A stretch of 64,000 bases of DNA from Nibribacter roseus (GCF_042662225.1 NZ_JBHSYQ010000003.1:620001-684000), one strand, 5' to 3'. Positions 1 through 8,995 are shown, numbered from the stretch's first letter. Made by a program: numbers and translations. The notes: a model not told the origin generated them from the letters alone.

Positions 1-2
1 AT

Positions 3-95
3 GTACTGGTAGCCCGCGGAGGCGTTGACCGTAAGTACTATAGCTTAGAAATTCACCAGAAACCATCTTACAGGCGTATGCAGGCCTCAAGATAG
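3..95 (+). CDS. possible 3' end of a CDS cut by the window edge
   Basis: Frame 3 is open from the left edge and ends with TAG at 93-95, giving about 30 residues that include YYSLEIHQKPSYRRM. A hairpin of the window-wide terminator family starts 11 bases later, which fits a gene end. The piece is too short to assign a family, and the minus strand is also open in one frame here, so the call is tentative. Confidence 0.3.
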   Translation, partial: VLVARGGVDRKYYSLEIHQKPSYRRMQASR

Positions 96-105
96 TTTTT
101 AAAGT

Positions 106-169
106 AACAGAAGAGCTGTGTTTCCGGGCTGTTTTTGCTAAAACAGCCCTGAAACACAGCTCTTCTGTT
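106..169. terminator. long hairpin of the GTTTT..AAAAC 3'-end family
   Basis: Outer arms (106-120 and 155-169) are exact reverse complements. They enclose the family core TTTCCGGGCTGTTTTT / AAAACAGCCCTGAAA. T-rich on the downstream side, so it could stop transcription in either direction. Confidence 0.6.
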
Positions 170-233
170 TAAATACAATAAGGTATTTCCTGGGGAAAAG
201 ATATTACGGGCTTACCCCAGGCAAGTAGTTCTC

Positions 234-639
234 TTAATTCTCTGAGAAAGTATAACCGCAAAAATTATAAATCTCAGCCAGTGGGGCAACTGGTGGCAAA
301 GTCTGTTGCAACACCAGTGGTGGGTTGTCTTGCGATACAAAACCCCATCGGTTCCGGTTGCAGTAACGCAGTTCTTCCGGCAATTTCAGCTTTCGGTGTT
401 TCATATTGGTGCCTCCTCTAACAGTTAGACTGAAATTCCATGGCGCTACCCCTACGTAGACGCTTAACTTTACAAAAATAATCTGAAACCGCAGGCATAA
501 TGTTGTTCTTTTCTTGCTCTTCCGCATGCGGCGCACTCAAATACAACTGAAAATTTGATAAGGGGGATGCCTGAAGGCTATCCTGTAATTGGAAGTAGCG
601 GTAATTTGTACGCGCTCCTTTACTAATTATGGTAGCCAC
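234..639 (-). pseudogene. doubtful transposase relic
   Basis: Two overlapping minus-strand frames (639-418 and 536-234) encode a broken protein. The second contains KLSVYVGVAPWNF, which weakly recalls the YxGVAPF motif of IS110-type transposases. Reading continuously would need a frameshift near 470. There is no full-length transposase and no clear terminal repeats. It may equally be plain non-coding sequence; the rest of 170-820 shows nothing else recognisable. Confidence 0.2.
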
Positions 640-820
640 GTAACATTTTGCCAGTGGCTGCCTCTAAACCAGTAGGTTTTTTTGCTAACCATATAATTGA
701 CAAAAACGTGTGCTACTGCTTTAAATACTCGGCAAAACTTATTTAGGTTGCCTCAGCTTCTCAATTTTACGAAATAAAAAGATGTTGGACAGGGGGCTGT
801 ACATTGTATGGATGCACGGC

Positions 821-856
821 GTTTCCGGCGGGTTTTGCTTAAAACAGGCCGGAAAC
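821..856 (-). terminator. 3'-end family hairpin after the XRE-like gene
   Basis: GTTTCCGGCGGGTTTT / AAAACAGGCCGGAAAC palindrome, five bases beyond the stop of the minus-strand gene at 862. Confidence 0.6.
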
Positions 857-861
857 GCTGC

Positions 862-1260
862 TTATATATGCTTGGTTAATTCCCTGATTCTTCCGCGCAG
901 TTGATCTAAGTTGCTTTGCTGCTGCCTTTGCTTCTCAATATCATCTAATTCTTGCAGCAGGTTTTGCATTTCTGCTAAATAAGCGGCCCGGTCTTTTTTC
1001 AGGTGTCCCTCAGGATTTTGGTTTTGTTCGCTTGACTTGAAAACATTGCCCTCTCCATAAATTACCCATCTTGAGTTAAGATCTGGCAGCTGCTTGAGCA
1101 GCGCCAGCAGGTCATCCATAGAATACTCTTCGCCTTGCACTATACAGCCTACCAAAGCAGGCTCAGTTTGAGTTAATACGCTTAGTTGGTATACGTCCAG
1201 CTCTTTTATTCTCATATAGAATTTAAGGCGGGCGCTTATCTGCTGCAGGTTAATGGCCAT
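862..1260 (-). CDS. small XRE/Cro-like DNA-binding protein
   Basis: 132 residues. Residues 1-75 resemble the helix-turn-helix fold of XRE-type regulators common in Bacteroidetes: LQQISARLKFYMRIKELDVYQL, then a second helix pair, then LPDLNSRWVIYGEGNVF, a form of the 'pdLNp.WLltGeG.m' ending typical of these proteins. Residues 85-130 are a charged, Gln-rich coiled coil probably used for dimerisation. It stands alone, with a family hairpin directly downstream. The regulated target is unknown. The start ATG at 1258-1260 is the only good one. Confidence 0.7.
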   Translation of the reverse strand: MAINLQQISARLKFYMRIKELDVYQLSVLTQTEPALVGCIVQGEEYSMDDLLALLKQLPDLNSRWVIYGEGNVFKSSEQNQNPEGHLKKDRAAYLAEMQNLLQELDDIEKQRQQQSNLDQLRGRIRELTKHI

Positions 1261-1730
1261 AGCTTATTATTGTTAAAGTAGAGTAAGCGGTTCGTCCAAA
1301 GCTCTGAGCAAGTGGGGGCGTAGATCAGGGCGTGGTCAATCCTCTCACCCTAATACGCAAGTAGGGCATGCAGTGTTAATGTGGTAAAAATTTGGCTTTA
1401 GGAATAGGTGAACTAAATGAATCAAGACTAGGGTAGATTTTGTGCTTCAGGAAAATATAGAAGATGAAGTTTTTGAAACTAAGTAAATAGGCGGCCGTAA
1501 TAAGCCGATTAGCTCTGCCAGAGGGGTGTTTGGGTTGAGTGAGAAATTAACAAGTGGCTAAACAACAGCTTTAAATCAAATGTTGCCGCAATGGCAATGT
1601 TCAGAAATTGTGTTGTTTTTGCATGATCCAATTTTATAAAATGTGAAAACATTGAACTTTGTTTTTGCTATATTTGTGAAGTATATATAAGGTCCAGAAT
1701 TTGCTTCCCCCCTGTTAAAAGTTAAATTAT
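1261..1730. other. 470-bp intergenic region between divergent genes
   Basis: No supported gene. It separates the XRE-like gene (minus) from the response regulator (plus) and must hold promoters for both. The only site I can name is the TATATTTG box at 1669; a short TTGCCGCAATGGCAA palindrome lies near 1583. Confidence 0.5.
1669..1676 (+). promoter_or_regulatory. candidate Bacteroidetes -7 box for the response regulator
   Basis: TATATTTG matches the Bacteroidetes -7 consensus TAnnTTTG, 55 bases before the ATG at 1731. A matching TTTG -33 element is not at the ideal distance (TGTG at 1642 is 23 bases off), so support is partial. Confidence 0.35.
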
Positions 1731-2156
1731 ATGAAGACTCAGTACGAGCCGTTGGATTTAGTAATGTTGGTAGATGATGATGATACTACTAATTTCGTCA
1801 ACAAGCGATTGCTGTCTAAGTTAGGAGTAGCTAATGAAATCATTATAAAGAAGAACGGCGCTGAAGCATTAGAGTATTTGGTGCAAGCGGGAGCAGATGG
1901 GGCTACTGTAAAGTATCCTGATCTTATTTTCCTGGACATTAAAATGCCGGTTATGGATGGCTTCAGTTTCTTAGATGAGTATCATAAGCAAGATCTGGGG
2001 CAAAAAGGCGGCATGATCATCTTAATGCTTACCTCTTCTGCCAGTTTTTATGATTTAGAGCGGTTGAAGACATATGAGCACGTGAAGAAGCATTTCTCTA
2101 AAGCACTTACTGAATCTGACGTAAGAGACATTATGTCTCAGTATTACGTGAAATAG
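1731..2156 (+). CDS. single-domain response regulator
   Basis: 141 residues consisting only of a receiver (CheY-like) domain. The acidic cluster is D15-D18, the phospho-acceptor is Asp69 in LIFLDIKMPVMDG, the switch Thr/Ser are 101-102 in MLTSSA, and the conserved Lys is probably 124. There is no DNA-binding or enzymatic output domain, so it should act by protein-protein contact or as a phosphate shuttle. It converges on the stressosome operon whose last gene is a histidine kinase (2255-3580), the most obvious phosphodonor; that link is inference. A canonical terminator follows at 2179. Confidence 0.9.
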   Translation: MKTQYEPLDLVMLVDDDDTTNFVNKRLLSKLGVANEIIIKKNGAEALEYLVQAGADGATVKYPDLIFLDIKMPVMDGFSFLDEYHKQDLGQKGGMIILMLTSSASFYDLERLKTYEHVKKHFSKALTESDVRDIMSQYYVK

Positions 2157-2178
2157 AGTTACGATAGGTTTTATATAA

Positions 2179-2215
2179 AAGCAGAAGGTGCCGCAATTGC
2201 GGCACCTTCTGCTTT
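2179..2215. terminator. strong GC-rich hairpin between convergent genes
   Basis: AAGCAGAAGGTGCCGCAA pairs perfectly with TTGCGGCACCTTCTGCTT, followed by TTT. It sits between the response regulator and the histidine kinase and can terminate both. It does not belong to the GTTTT..AAAAC family. Confidence 0.85.
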
Positions 2216-2254
2216 TATAGGCTATAGAGACAAATTACCTGAAGAAATAGTATC

Positions 2255-3580
2255 TTAATATGGCCAGGTAAAGTGCATGGCAGTTCCCCGGCCTTTGGAA
2301 TGTACCCACAGGCGACCTGCTTTTTCCTGCACAATCTTCCGGACTAATGCCAGCCCAATACCCGTGCTGTCAGGGTGGTTCACGTCGCTAGTGGTTTCAA
2401 ACAACTCAAATATTTTTCCATGGTCTTCTGCGGGTATGCCGGGGCCATCATCAACTACCGCAAATTCCCAACAGGCTGGGTGCTGAAAGGCTTTGATCCA
2501 GATTTGCCCGTTAGGCAAGTCATGATATTTAATGGCGTTGCTAAGAAGGTTGCTGAAAATCTGCTGCAGAAATATTTCCTCGGTCTCTAAAACTGGTAGT
2601 TCATCTGGCACATACACCTGCAGGCCCTGGGGTATGGCCAGGGTGGTAAGCACATTATAAAGCAACTCGCCCACTGCCACTTTCTTTTTCTGTATTTGCT
2701 GCCTGCCTGTAAGTGAATAAGCCAGTACATCTCTAATGAGATGGTCCATGCGCTTAATCTGTAGCTGAATCATGGGCATTACCGCCTGTGCTTCTTCTTT
2801 GCTGTCTTCTTGCAGAAAATCAGTGACAGCCTCAGACAACCCTCTAATGTTGTGCAGCGGCGCCTTTAAGTCATGGGTTACTGTTTGAGCAAATTCATCA
2901 AGCGTTTTATTTACCTGCTCCAACTCCTGGTTCTTGACATCACGCTCCTGCAGCAGTGCATTGATTTCATGGTTAGAGGTTTGGAGCTCTTGGTTTAGGT
3001 GCTGGATTTCCTGCAGTTGGTACTCAGCCTCAATGGTGCGTACCCGCAGCTGCTCCATCAGCTCAATGAGCTGCATGTTCTGGCGCTTTATCTCTGCGTA
3101 AGGTGATATTTCAGACTCATTGTTGAAATAGTCTGACCAACCTTGAATGATGGCGGCATTGATTGGCGGGTGGTTGTGCGGGACACGCTTCTGCAGTCGT
3201 ACACGGGTTCCTTTTTCAAAATCACTTTCTAGCTGAAAATGATCTACCAGTTTTCGGGAACTGTATATGCCCTGGCCCTTGCCGCCCACGGGAGCGTACT
3301 TGCGATCTAGTATTTCCTGCACATTGGGTATACCCCGGCCCCTGTCTGTCACAAATGCTTCTAAAGACAGAAAATTGCGGCTTTCTACCATACTGAACCG
3401 AATGGTGCCTTCGCCTACGTGCTCCAGTACATTACGGCAAATCTCAGAAACAGCCGTCGCGAATTTTGTTTGGGCGGCAACGGGTAAACCTGAAAATTCA
3501 GAAAGCTGCATGGCGCGCTTATACGCCAGCACTACGTCCAGTTCGTTCTGCAGCTTAATGGTGGTGATAGGGTGGTCCAT
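2255..3580 (-). CDS. histidine kinase with an extra N-terminal RsbW/RsbT-like ATPase domain
   Basis: 441 residues from the ATG at 3578-3580, which begins one base after the previous stop; a GTG at 3595 would add five residues. Domains in order: RsbW/RsbT-type HATPase (about 5-130, with SEICRNVLEHV and a GKGQGI glycine motif), a long coiled coil (165-228), HisKA with the H-box TVTHDLKAPLHNI (His about 236), and a second HATPase (N-box LLSNAIKYH, then DDGPGIP and TGIGLAL). There is no membrane segment, so it is cytoplasmic. It is the last gene of the rsbR-S-T operon. The domain order suggests that a stressosome switch protein is wired directly to a phosphorelay, with the response regulator at 1731 as a likely acceptor. 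The catalytic motifs are visible; the wiring is inferred. Confidence 0.85.
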   Translation of the reverse strand: MDHPITTIKLQNELDVVLAYKRAMQLSEFSGLPVAAQTKFATAVSEICRNVLEHVGEGTIRFSMVESRNFLSLEAFVTDRGRGIPNVQEILDRKYAPVGGKGQGIYSSRKLVDHFQLESDFEKGTRVRLQKRVPHNHPPINAAIIQGWSDYFNNESEISPYAEIKRQNMQLIELMEQLRVRTIEAEYQLQEIQHLNQELQTSNHEINALLQERDVKNQELEQVNKTLDEFAQTVTHDLKAPLHNIRGLSEAVTDFLQEDSKEEAQAVMPMIQLQIKRMDHLIRDVLAYSLTGRQQIQKKKVAVGELLYNVLTTLAIPQGLQVYVPDELPVLETEEIFLQQIFSNLLSNAIKYHDLPNGQIWIKAFQHPACWEFAVVDDGPGIPAEDHGKIFELFETTSDVNHPDSTGIGLALVRKIVQEKAGRLWVHSKGRGTAMHFTWPY

Positions 3581-3581
3581 A

Positions 3582-4625
3582 TTAATCAGTAGCACGTACC
3601 ACTACCACCAAGGTGTCGTCGGTGGTGCGGGTATTGTCTTTATAGAGTACTGCCGCTATCAACGTTGGGTCATGCTTCGTCAGTTCCGGGTACTTCTGAA
3701 AATCCCAGCGACTTTTTAAGCCGTCAGAGTGTAAAACAATAATATTGCCCCGCTCCCAGGTCAGGTGTTGGTCATTAATGGTGTTGGGCATGCTCATGCC
3801 AAGGGTGCCGTTGTAAGAAAGCAGGTTTTTGGCACGGTCATGCAAAAGCAGTCTGCCGCCTATGTTGCCTACCCCGCAGAAACGCAGGGTGCCAGCATCA
3901 GCGGTCCAGTGGGCAATGGCGCCTACGGCGCCTCTGGTTCTTTTAATGGCACTGTGTACCCCGCGTAGCATGTCAGAAGGGCTGCCTTTTGGCTGTTGCT
4001 GAAAGGCTTGCAGTGCGGCGGTGGCCGCCTCGTGCGCATGCTCTCCATGGCCCAGACCATCCAGGGTAAACAAGTAGGCGCCCTGGTGCGCCAGGCGTAT
4101 GCCCCAGCCATCGCCGCTGACATGCTCCCCTTGCTTAGGCACCATTACTGCGCCTATCTCAAATTTATTTTCATTGCGGGCGCCGGATTTGGGCGCGTTC
4201 CCTTTCCGGTACACCCTAGACAGGATAACGGTGCCAATACCGCGCTGAGAGTAGATGTCAAAGAAGTCAGATTGCCGTTTTATAGATCCTAGCCCCTGGC
4301 CCATGCTGCCAAAGGTAGAAACACCGTCTTCCATCATGCGCAATGGATCACTCATGCCGGGGCCGTTGTCCAGGCAGAGCAATTCAATTCCGCAGGTTTT
4401 GCCGTTCAATTGGCAAATAGGCTTCACCAGCAGTTCGCCGCCGTGGGTGCCGGTGTGCTTGAGCAGGTTGGTGGCCATTTCAGTTACTACCAAGCTGACT
4501 CTGCCCACCTCCGCTTCAGTAAAGTTGTGGGCTTCGGCAATTTTACTAATGTCCCGCCTTATAATGTTCAGGAAGCTCCTGTCTATAAGGGGGAACTGGT
4601 GGTACGCATCAAAATTAAAGTCCAT
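3582..4625 (-). CDS. ATPase-SpoIIE/PP2C phosphatase fusion (RsbX/RsbT-like)
   Basis: 347 residues. Residues 10-140 form an RsbT/RsbW-type HATPase (VTEMATNLLKHT with Asn53, LDNGPGM, MGQGLGSIK). Residues 155-345 form a SpoIIE/RsbX-type PP2C serine phosphatase with metal-binding acids in VSGDGW, DGLGHG and the terminal TDDTLVVV. This architecture belongs to the RsbX-like feedback phosphatase of stressosome operons, which removes phosphate from RsbR and RsbS. Its start overlaps the end of rsbT by 11 bases and its stop nearly abuts the kinase gene, so the genes are translationally coupled. Confidence 0.85.
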   Translation of the reverse strand: MDFNFDAYHQFPLIDRSFLNIIRRDISKIAEAHNFTEAEVGRVSLVVTEMATNLLKHTGTHGGELLVKPICQLNGKTCGIELLCLDNGPGMSDPLRMMEDGVSTFGSMGQGLGSIKRQSDFFDIYSQRGIGTVILSRVYRKGNAPKSGARNENKFEIGAVMVPKQGEHVSGDGWGIRLAHQGAYLFTLDGLGHGEHAHEAATAALQAFQQQPKGSPSDMLRGVHSAIKRTRGAVGAIAHWTADAGTLRFCGVGNIGGRLLLHDRAKNLLSYNGTLGMSMPNTINDQHLTWERGNIIVLHSDGLKSRWDFQKYPELTKHDPTLIAAVLYKDNTRTTDDTLVVVVRATD

Positions 4626-5043
4626 TTTTCCACCGGATTATGGTAACTGTGGTGCCTTTGCCGGATTCGCTCTTAATATCGAACTCATTCACGAGTCGTT
4701 TAGCTCCCGGCAGCCCCAGCCCTAAACTCTTTCCAGTAGAATAACCATCTTTCATGGCTAAGGTTACATCTTTTATACCTGGCCCCTCATCTACAAAGAT
4801 TAAGCGTACGCCTGGTATGCTGTTTCTGCTGACAATCTCTAAATGCGTAATGCCGCCGCCGCCGTAGCGTAGCATATTCCTGACCAATTCACTGGCAGCC
4901 GTTATGAGCTTGGTCTGGTTTACCAGACTCATGCCTATCTTGGTAGCTAGTTCTTTGATCCGGTTCCGGAACAAAACTACGTCTTGCTCTCTCTGAATAG
5001 GAAGCTTCTCTTTAGATAAAACTATCATAGAGGCCTTCCTCAT
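4615..5043 (-). CDS. rsbT: stressosome switch kinase RsbT
   Basis: 142 residues, one GHKL ATPase domain of the anti-sigma kinase family: SELVRNMLRY (Asn56), FVDEGPGI (Asp85) and the glycine-rich lid GKSLGLGLPGAKRL. RsbT phosphorylates RsbR and RsbS and leaves the complex to activate a downstream partner. The usual partner RsbU is absent here; the following genes carry related ATPase domains fused to a phosphatase and a histidine kinase. The first ATG (5043) overlaps rsbS by 32 bases; the ATG at 5028 (codon 6) is an equally good start. Confidence 0.88.
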   Translation of the reverse strand: MRKASMIVLSKEKLPIQREQDVVLFRNRIKELATKIGMSLVNQTKLITAASELVRNMLRYGGGGITHLEIVSRNSIPGVRLIFVDEGPGIKDVTLAMKDGYSTGKSLGLGLPGAKRLVNEFDIKSESGKGTTVTIIRWKNGL

Positions 5044-5410
5044 CCTTGTCTAATTGGCCAATCTTATCGCGCAACAGTTCCATGCCCTGTTCTACGTCAA
5101 GGGCGGTATGTACGCCGGAAAGAGTAAGACCCAGTTCTACCAGGGTAATGGCTACCGCTGGCTGCATGCCTACCACTACAGTGGTGGCATCCATTATTTT
5201 AGACATTGAGGCAATATTGCCCAAAATGCGCCCCATAAAGGAGTCTACAATGCTTACGGCGGAAATATCTATCAACACGCCTTTGGCTTCGGTCTTGCTC
5301 ACCATGTTGATGAGGTCGTTCTCTAAGGTAAGGGCCAGCCGGTCATACAGATCCACTTGTATAGTCACCAGCAGGAAGGGGCCCATTTTTAAAATTGGGA
5401 TTCTTTCCAT
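5012..5410 (-). CDS. rsbS: stressosome scaffold/antagonist RsbS (STAS domain)
   Basis: 132 residues, a single STAS domain. The phosphorylatable serine is expected at Ser57 in the motif IVDSFMGR, equivalent to the RsbS phosphosite targeted by RsbT. RsbS forms the core of the stressosome with RsbR and holds RsbT inactive until phosphorylated. The C-terminal tail is acidic (LDKDEEGLYDS). It lies 11 bases after rsbR and overlaps rsbT. Confidence 0.88.
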   Translation of the reverse strand: MERIPILKMGPFLLVTIQVDLYDRLALTLENDLINMVSKTEAKGVLIDISAVSIVDSFMGRILGNIASMSKIMDATTVVVGMQPAVAITLVELGLTLSGVHTALDVEQGMELLRDKIGQLDKDEEGLYDSFI

Positions 5411-5421
5411 GGTAGTGCTGC

Positions 5422-6306
5422 TTAAAACCCGAAGTTCTGCTTATTGTTCTGTGAGGTGCCGGTTGCTCTGGTAACCTGAATGTTCAGCATAGAAAACGAC
5501 ATTTTCAAAGCACTGGCTAAGGTGGCTTTGGTGTAGATGTTGGTGAGGTCAATGCCTAAGTGCACAATGGTCTGGGCTATTTCGGCCCTGATGCCGCTAA
5601 TGATACACTCAGCTCCCATAAGGCGGGCGGCGCTCACGGTCTTTATTAAATGCTGGGCTACCAATGAGTCTACGGTAGGCACACCAGAGATGTCAAGAAT
5701 GGCAATGCGACTACCGGTGGCTACAATTTCTTCTAACAAGGCCTCCATTACCACCTGGGTGCGGGCGCTGTCTAGGGTGCCAATAATAGGCAGGGCCAAA
5801 ATTCCTTCCCATACGCGTATAACCGGAGTGGAAATTTCGCTCATCTCATTAGTTTGGCGCAGAATTACTTCCTCACGACCTTTGATGTACGTTTCCATGG
5901 TGACCATGCTCAGGCTATCCATGATTTTGTTCATGGAGATGATCTCGCGGTACAACGTGGCCGGGTCTTCTTTGAACCTGTCTTCTAACACGTTGCTCAG
6001 CACTTCTTTCAGGCTCAGAATGTAAGAGCTGGTTTCACGGGGCGAGAAGCCTTGGCGGGCGCGTGAAATAGATATTTCGTTCAGAATATCTCTAATAGGC
6101 TCATACCCCTCTGAGTCAGTGTCTTCCGCGGATGAGGTGCCAAAAGCTTTGATCAGCGCTGTTAAAAACTCTTCAGACTGCTGCTGAAGCTCAGCCACGC
6201 TCATTAAATCATCCCGCAGAGCGGCGTCCTGTAATTGATTGCTCAACCAGTTTTCCAGAATCTGCTTTTTCTTACTTTTCAGGGCAGCAGCGCTTTCTTT
6301 GTTCAT
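5422..6306 (-). CDS. rsbR: stressosome sensor RsbR (RsbRD N-terminal domain + STAS)
   Basis: 294 residues. Residues 5-150 form an all-helical N-terminal sensor domain of the RsbRD type, with no haem or PAS motif that I can see. Residues 158-280 are a STAS domain containing DISGVPTVDS and IISGIRAEIA. Ser214 and Ser237 occupy the positions of the two threonines phosphorylated by RsbT in Bacillus RsbR. It is the first gene of the five-gene operon. The input signal cannot be read from the sequence. Confidence 0.87.
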   Translation of the reverse strand: MNKESAAALKSKKKQILENWLSNQLQDAALRDDLMSVAELQQQSEEFLTALIKAFGTSSAEDTDSEGYEPIRDILNEISISRARQGFSPRETSSYILSLKEVLSNVLEDRFKEDPATLYREIISMNKIMDSLSMVTMETYIKGREEVILRQTNEMSEISTPVIRVWEGILALPIIGTLDSARTQVVMEALLEEIVATGSRIAILDISGVPTVDSLVAQHLIKTVSAARLMGAECIISGIRAEIAQTIVHLGIDLTNIYTKATLASALKMSFSMLNIQVTRATGTSQNNKQNFGF

Positions 6307-6489
6307 ATAGCGGTTAGGGTTTGGGGAGGGTATAGGTTTTTGTTTTTTACCTCTTTTCTAAAAAACAGCTCAAAACCATTATAGAAAAGGCAGGTGTAAA
6401 TGTAACGATTTCTACTGCTAAACCTGAATATATTGGCTTATGTTTTGAAGGGGCTAAAGGAAACAGAATAAACACTTCTAAAAATAGAA

Positions 6490-6512
6490 CCCCCGCCTAC
6501 TACAGGAGGGGG
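6490..6512 (-). terminator. short C/G hairpin downstream of the FtsX permease
   Basis: CCCCCGCCT pairs with AGGAGGGGG with one mismatch. It lies between the efflux operon end (6584) and the rsbR start (6306). Confidence 0.4.
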
Positions 6513-6534
6513 TAGAAAAGAAGAGGACCTAGTG

Positions 6535-6574
6535 CTGTTTTAGCCCTCTTTTTTGGAAAACAGATTTAAAACAG
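6535..6574 (-). terminator. 3'-end family hairpin (diverged) after the FtsX permease
   Basis: CTGTTTTAGCCCTCTTTTTT / GGAAAACAGATTTAAAACAG, a decayed copy of the family palindrome, ten bases beyond the stop at 6584. A still weaker half-copy is visible at 6337-6379. Confidence 0.45.
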
Positions 6575-6583
6575 GAGGATCGC

Positions 6584-8995
6584 CTATTCAGTTTTGAGGG
6601 CAATAACCGGATTAGAGAAAGCAGCCCGCAAAGCTTGTACACTTACGGTGGTTAAGGCAATAAGCAGCGTAAGTGCCCCCGCCACAAAAAACACCCAGTA
6701 ACTTATGTCAATGCGGTAGGTGAAGTCTTGTAGCCACTTGTTCATGAAGTAATAAGAAACAGGTACGGCCAGCACAAAAGCCACCAGCACCAGCTTGGCA
6801 AAATCTTTAGAGAACAACACTAATATACTGCCAGAGGAGGCTCCCAGCACTTTACGCACGCCCACTTCTTTGGTGCGTTGTGTTACCATAAAAGACACCA
6901 GCCCATATAAACCCAAGCAGCCAATCAGAATGGCAATGAAGGAGAAAATCTTGAACAGGTGCGCCTGCCGCTGCTCATCCTCATAAAATCGGGCAAGGGT
7001 GTCGTCTAAAAATTCATAATAGAAAACATCATCTGGGTAAGCAGAGGTCCATATTTTTTTTAGGTGGGCCAGGGCGGCGGTGGCATCCTTCTGCTCAATT
7101 TTGGCATTTACGGTAAAATACAACGAGCTCCACGTGGAAATAACCACGGGTTCAATTTTGTTGCGCAAAGAGCCCACATGGAAATCTTTTACCACCCCCA
7201 CAATAGGGCCTTCTGAATTTCCGCCGTTCACCAGCAGCTTTTTACCCAGCGCCTCCTCCGGGTTTGTAATGCCCACGTTTCTAAGAAATGTTTCGTTTAC
7301 CAGAAACTCACGCATGGTGTCGCTTTTCTCGTAAATGCGCCCGGCCAGCAGGTCAATGCCAAAGGTCTCTACAAAATGTTCATCGGCTACTTTAAAGTTT
7401 AGGTTGAAATTGTGGTTAATGGAATAGTCATCGAACCTGAAAGACATAGAAAAGTTAGAGTTGGAAGAAGGCGCGGCAAAGGCAAAGGTGACGTTCTTAA
7501 CGGCCGAATGTGCCTCTAGCTGAGGCCGCAGCGCCATTAGCTTCTTGGCCTGCCCAGATGGGAAAGGAATAGTGACGATGGCTTCTTTGTCAAAACCCAG
7601 GGAGGCGCTACGGAAATACTCCATTTGGTTGTGCACAATAATGGTGCAGATAATGAGCACCTGGCAAATAGTAAACTGCACCACCACCAGCGCCTGCCGG
7701 AGTGAAATACCCGCCGTACGGGCCGTAGCCACTTTGCTTTTTAAGGCGGAGATGGGCTGGAAGCCTGACAGAACCAGCGCCGGATAAAAACCCGCAAAAA
7801 AAGTAACCGTGAGCAGTTCGGCCAGCAGGAAGAGCAGCGCTGCAGGGCTGTTTAAAATGGAAAAGGTAATCTGCAGGTCTAGCAATTTGTTCAGGAAAGG
7901 CAGCAGCAACTCTGCTAATACTACCGATAAAAGCACCGCAACCAGTGTAATCAGGCCGGTCTCACAAAGGAACTGCACCATTAGCTGCGTTTTGTTGGCA
8001 CCCAGCACCTTTCGCATGCCTACTTCTTTGGCTCTCCGGAGGGCTTGGGCCGTGGCCAGGTTCACAAAGTTGATGGAGGCTACCAATACCAAGAACAAGC
8101 CTACCAATGCCATAGCCCAAAGGGTAGTGGTGCTGATGGTGCGGTCTCCAAAATTGCTGTAGCGGTCGTCAAAATGCACCTTGCTCAGCGCTTGGAACGT
8201 ATATCGTTCCTTTTCTCCGGGAGAAAGCCTACGGAGTTCAGAGGTTATTTTATTAAGCCGATCTTCTGACTGCTGCACCGAGGCACTCGGGGCTAAGGCG
8301 AAATACACCTGATGGTTGCTGCTGGTGCTGTTCCAGGTATCATTCGAGAATAAATTTATTTTTTTAGAGTTCTCGTAATTGACCAGCATAATGAAGGGCA
8401 AATCTGTATTGGCGGGAGCATCTGGTATAACACCGGTTACCTTCAGGTTTACCTCGTTGTTCAGACGGAGCATTCGTCCCTCTGGGTTTTGCCCCGGAAA
8501 ATACTTCTCGGCAATGGTGCTGGTCAGCAAGAGGCTGTTGGGGGCCGCTATGGCCTGTTTGGCGTTGACATTACCTGTTTCAAAATCGAACAAGTCAAAG
8601 AACTCCGGCTCAATGAACAAAATATTGTTCTCTTCCCTGAATCTTTGGGGAGCGACTTTGTCATTTGTTGAAAGCACCGTGATGGTTCCTTCGTCTAGGT
8701 TGAAAATGTGCGTGGCTGGCGTTAATTCCGGCAAAGAGGCTTTAATGGTGGCCAGCATAGGGTAAGGCGTTCCCGCTGAATAGCTAGGGCCATGCTGGGT
8801 TACTTTGTCTACATTAATGCGGTAGATGCGGTCTGCCTTGCTATGGAAAGTGTCAAAGCTGAGCTCGTGCTGAATTACCAGAAACAGGAGCAAACTACAG
8901 GTGATACCTAAAGCCAAGCCTACCACATTGAGTGTAGTATACCCAAGGTGCCGGCGCAAGGTGCGTACCGCCACTAAAAAATAGTTCTTCAACAT
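6584..8995 (-). CDS. FtsX/MacB-type ABC transporter permease
   Basis: 803 residues with the duplicated MacB/FtsX layout: an N-terminal helix near 20-42 (LNVVGLALGITCSLLLFL), a periplasmic domain to about 280, three helices around 285-405, a linker with a helix near 437-460, a second periplasmic domain, and three C-terminal helices ending in NPVIALKTE. Such permeases work with a LolD/MacB-like ATPase and a HlyD adaptor to move substrates out of the inner membrane or periplasm by mechanotransmission. It is the third gene of the operon, 12 bases after the ATPase. The substrate is unknown. Confidence 0.9.
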   Translation of the reverse strand: MLKNYFLVAVRTLRRHLGYTTLNVVGLALGITCSLLLFLVIQHELSFDTFHSKADRIYRINVDKVTQHGPSYSAGTPYPMLATIKASLPELTPATHIFNLDEGTITVLSTNDKVAPQRFREENNILFIEPEFFDLFDFETGNVNAKQAIAAPNSLLLTSTIAEKYFPGQNPEGRMLRLNNEVNLKVTGVIPDAPANTDLPFIMLVNYENSKKINLFSNDTWNSTSSNHQVYFALAPSASVQQSEDRLNKITSELRRLSPGEKERYTFQALSKVHFDDRYSNFGDRTISTTTLWAMALVGLFLVLVASINFVNLATAQALRRAKEVGMRKVLGANKTQLMVQFLCETGLITLVAVLLSVVLAELLLPFLNKLLDLQITFSILNSPAALLFLLAELLTVTFFAGFYPALVLSGFQPISALKSKVATARTAGISLRQALVVVQFTICQVLIICTIIVHNQMEYFRSASLGFDKEAIVTIPFPSGQAKKLMALRPQLEAHSAVKNVTFAFAAPSSNSNFSMSFRFDDYSINHNFNLNFKVADEHFVETFGIDLLAGRIYEKSDTMREFLVNETFLRNVGITNPEEALGKKLLVNGGNSEGPIVGVVKDFHVGSLRNKIEPVVISTWSSLYFTVNAKIEQKDATAALAHLKKIWTSAYPDDVFYYEFLDDTLARFYEDEQRQAHLFKIFSFIAILIGCLGLYGLVSFMVTQRTKEVGVRKVLGASSGSILVLFSKDFAKLVLVAFVLAVPVSYYFMNKWLQDFTYRIDISYWVFFVAGALTLLIALTTVSVQALRAAFSNPVIALKTE

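Noticed and set aside
2277..4725. Several plus-strand frames opposite the stressosome operon
   Set aside because: They are shadows of the minus-strand genes; their translations lack domain features.
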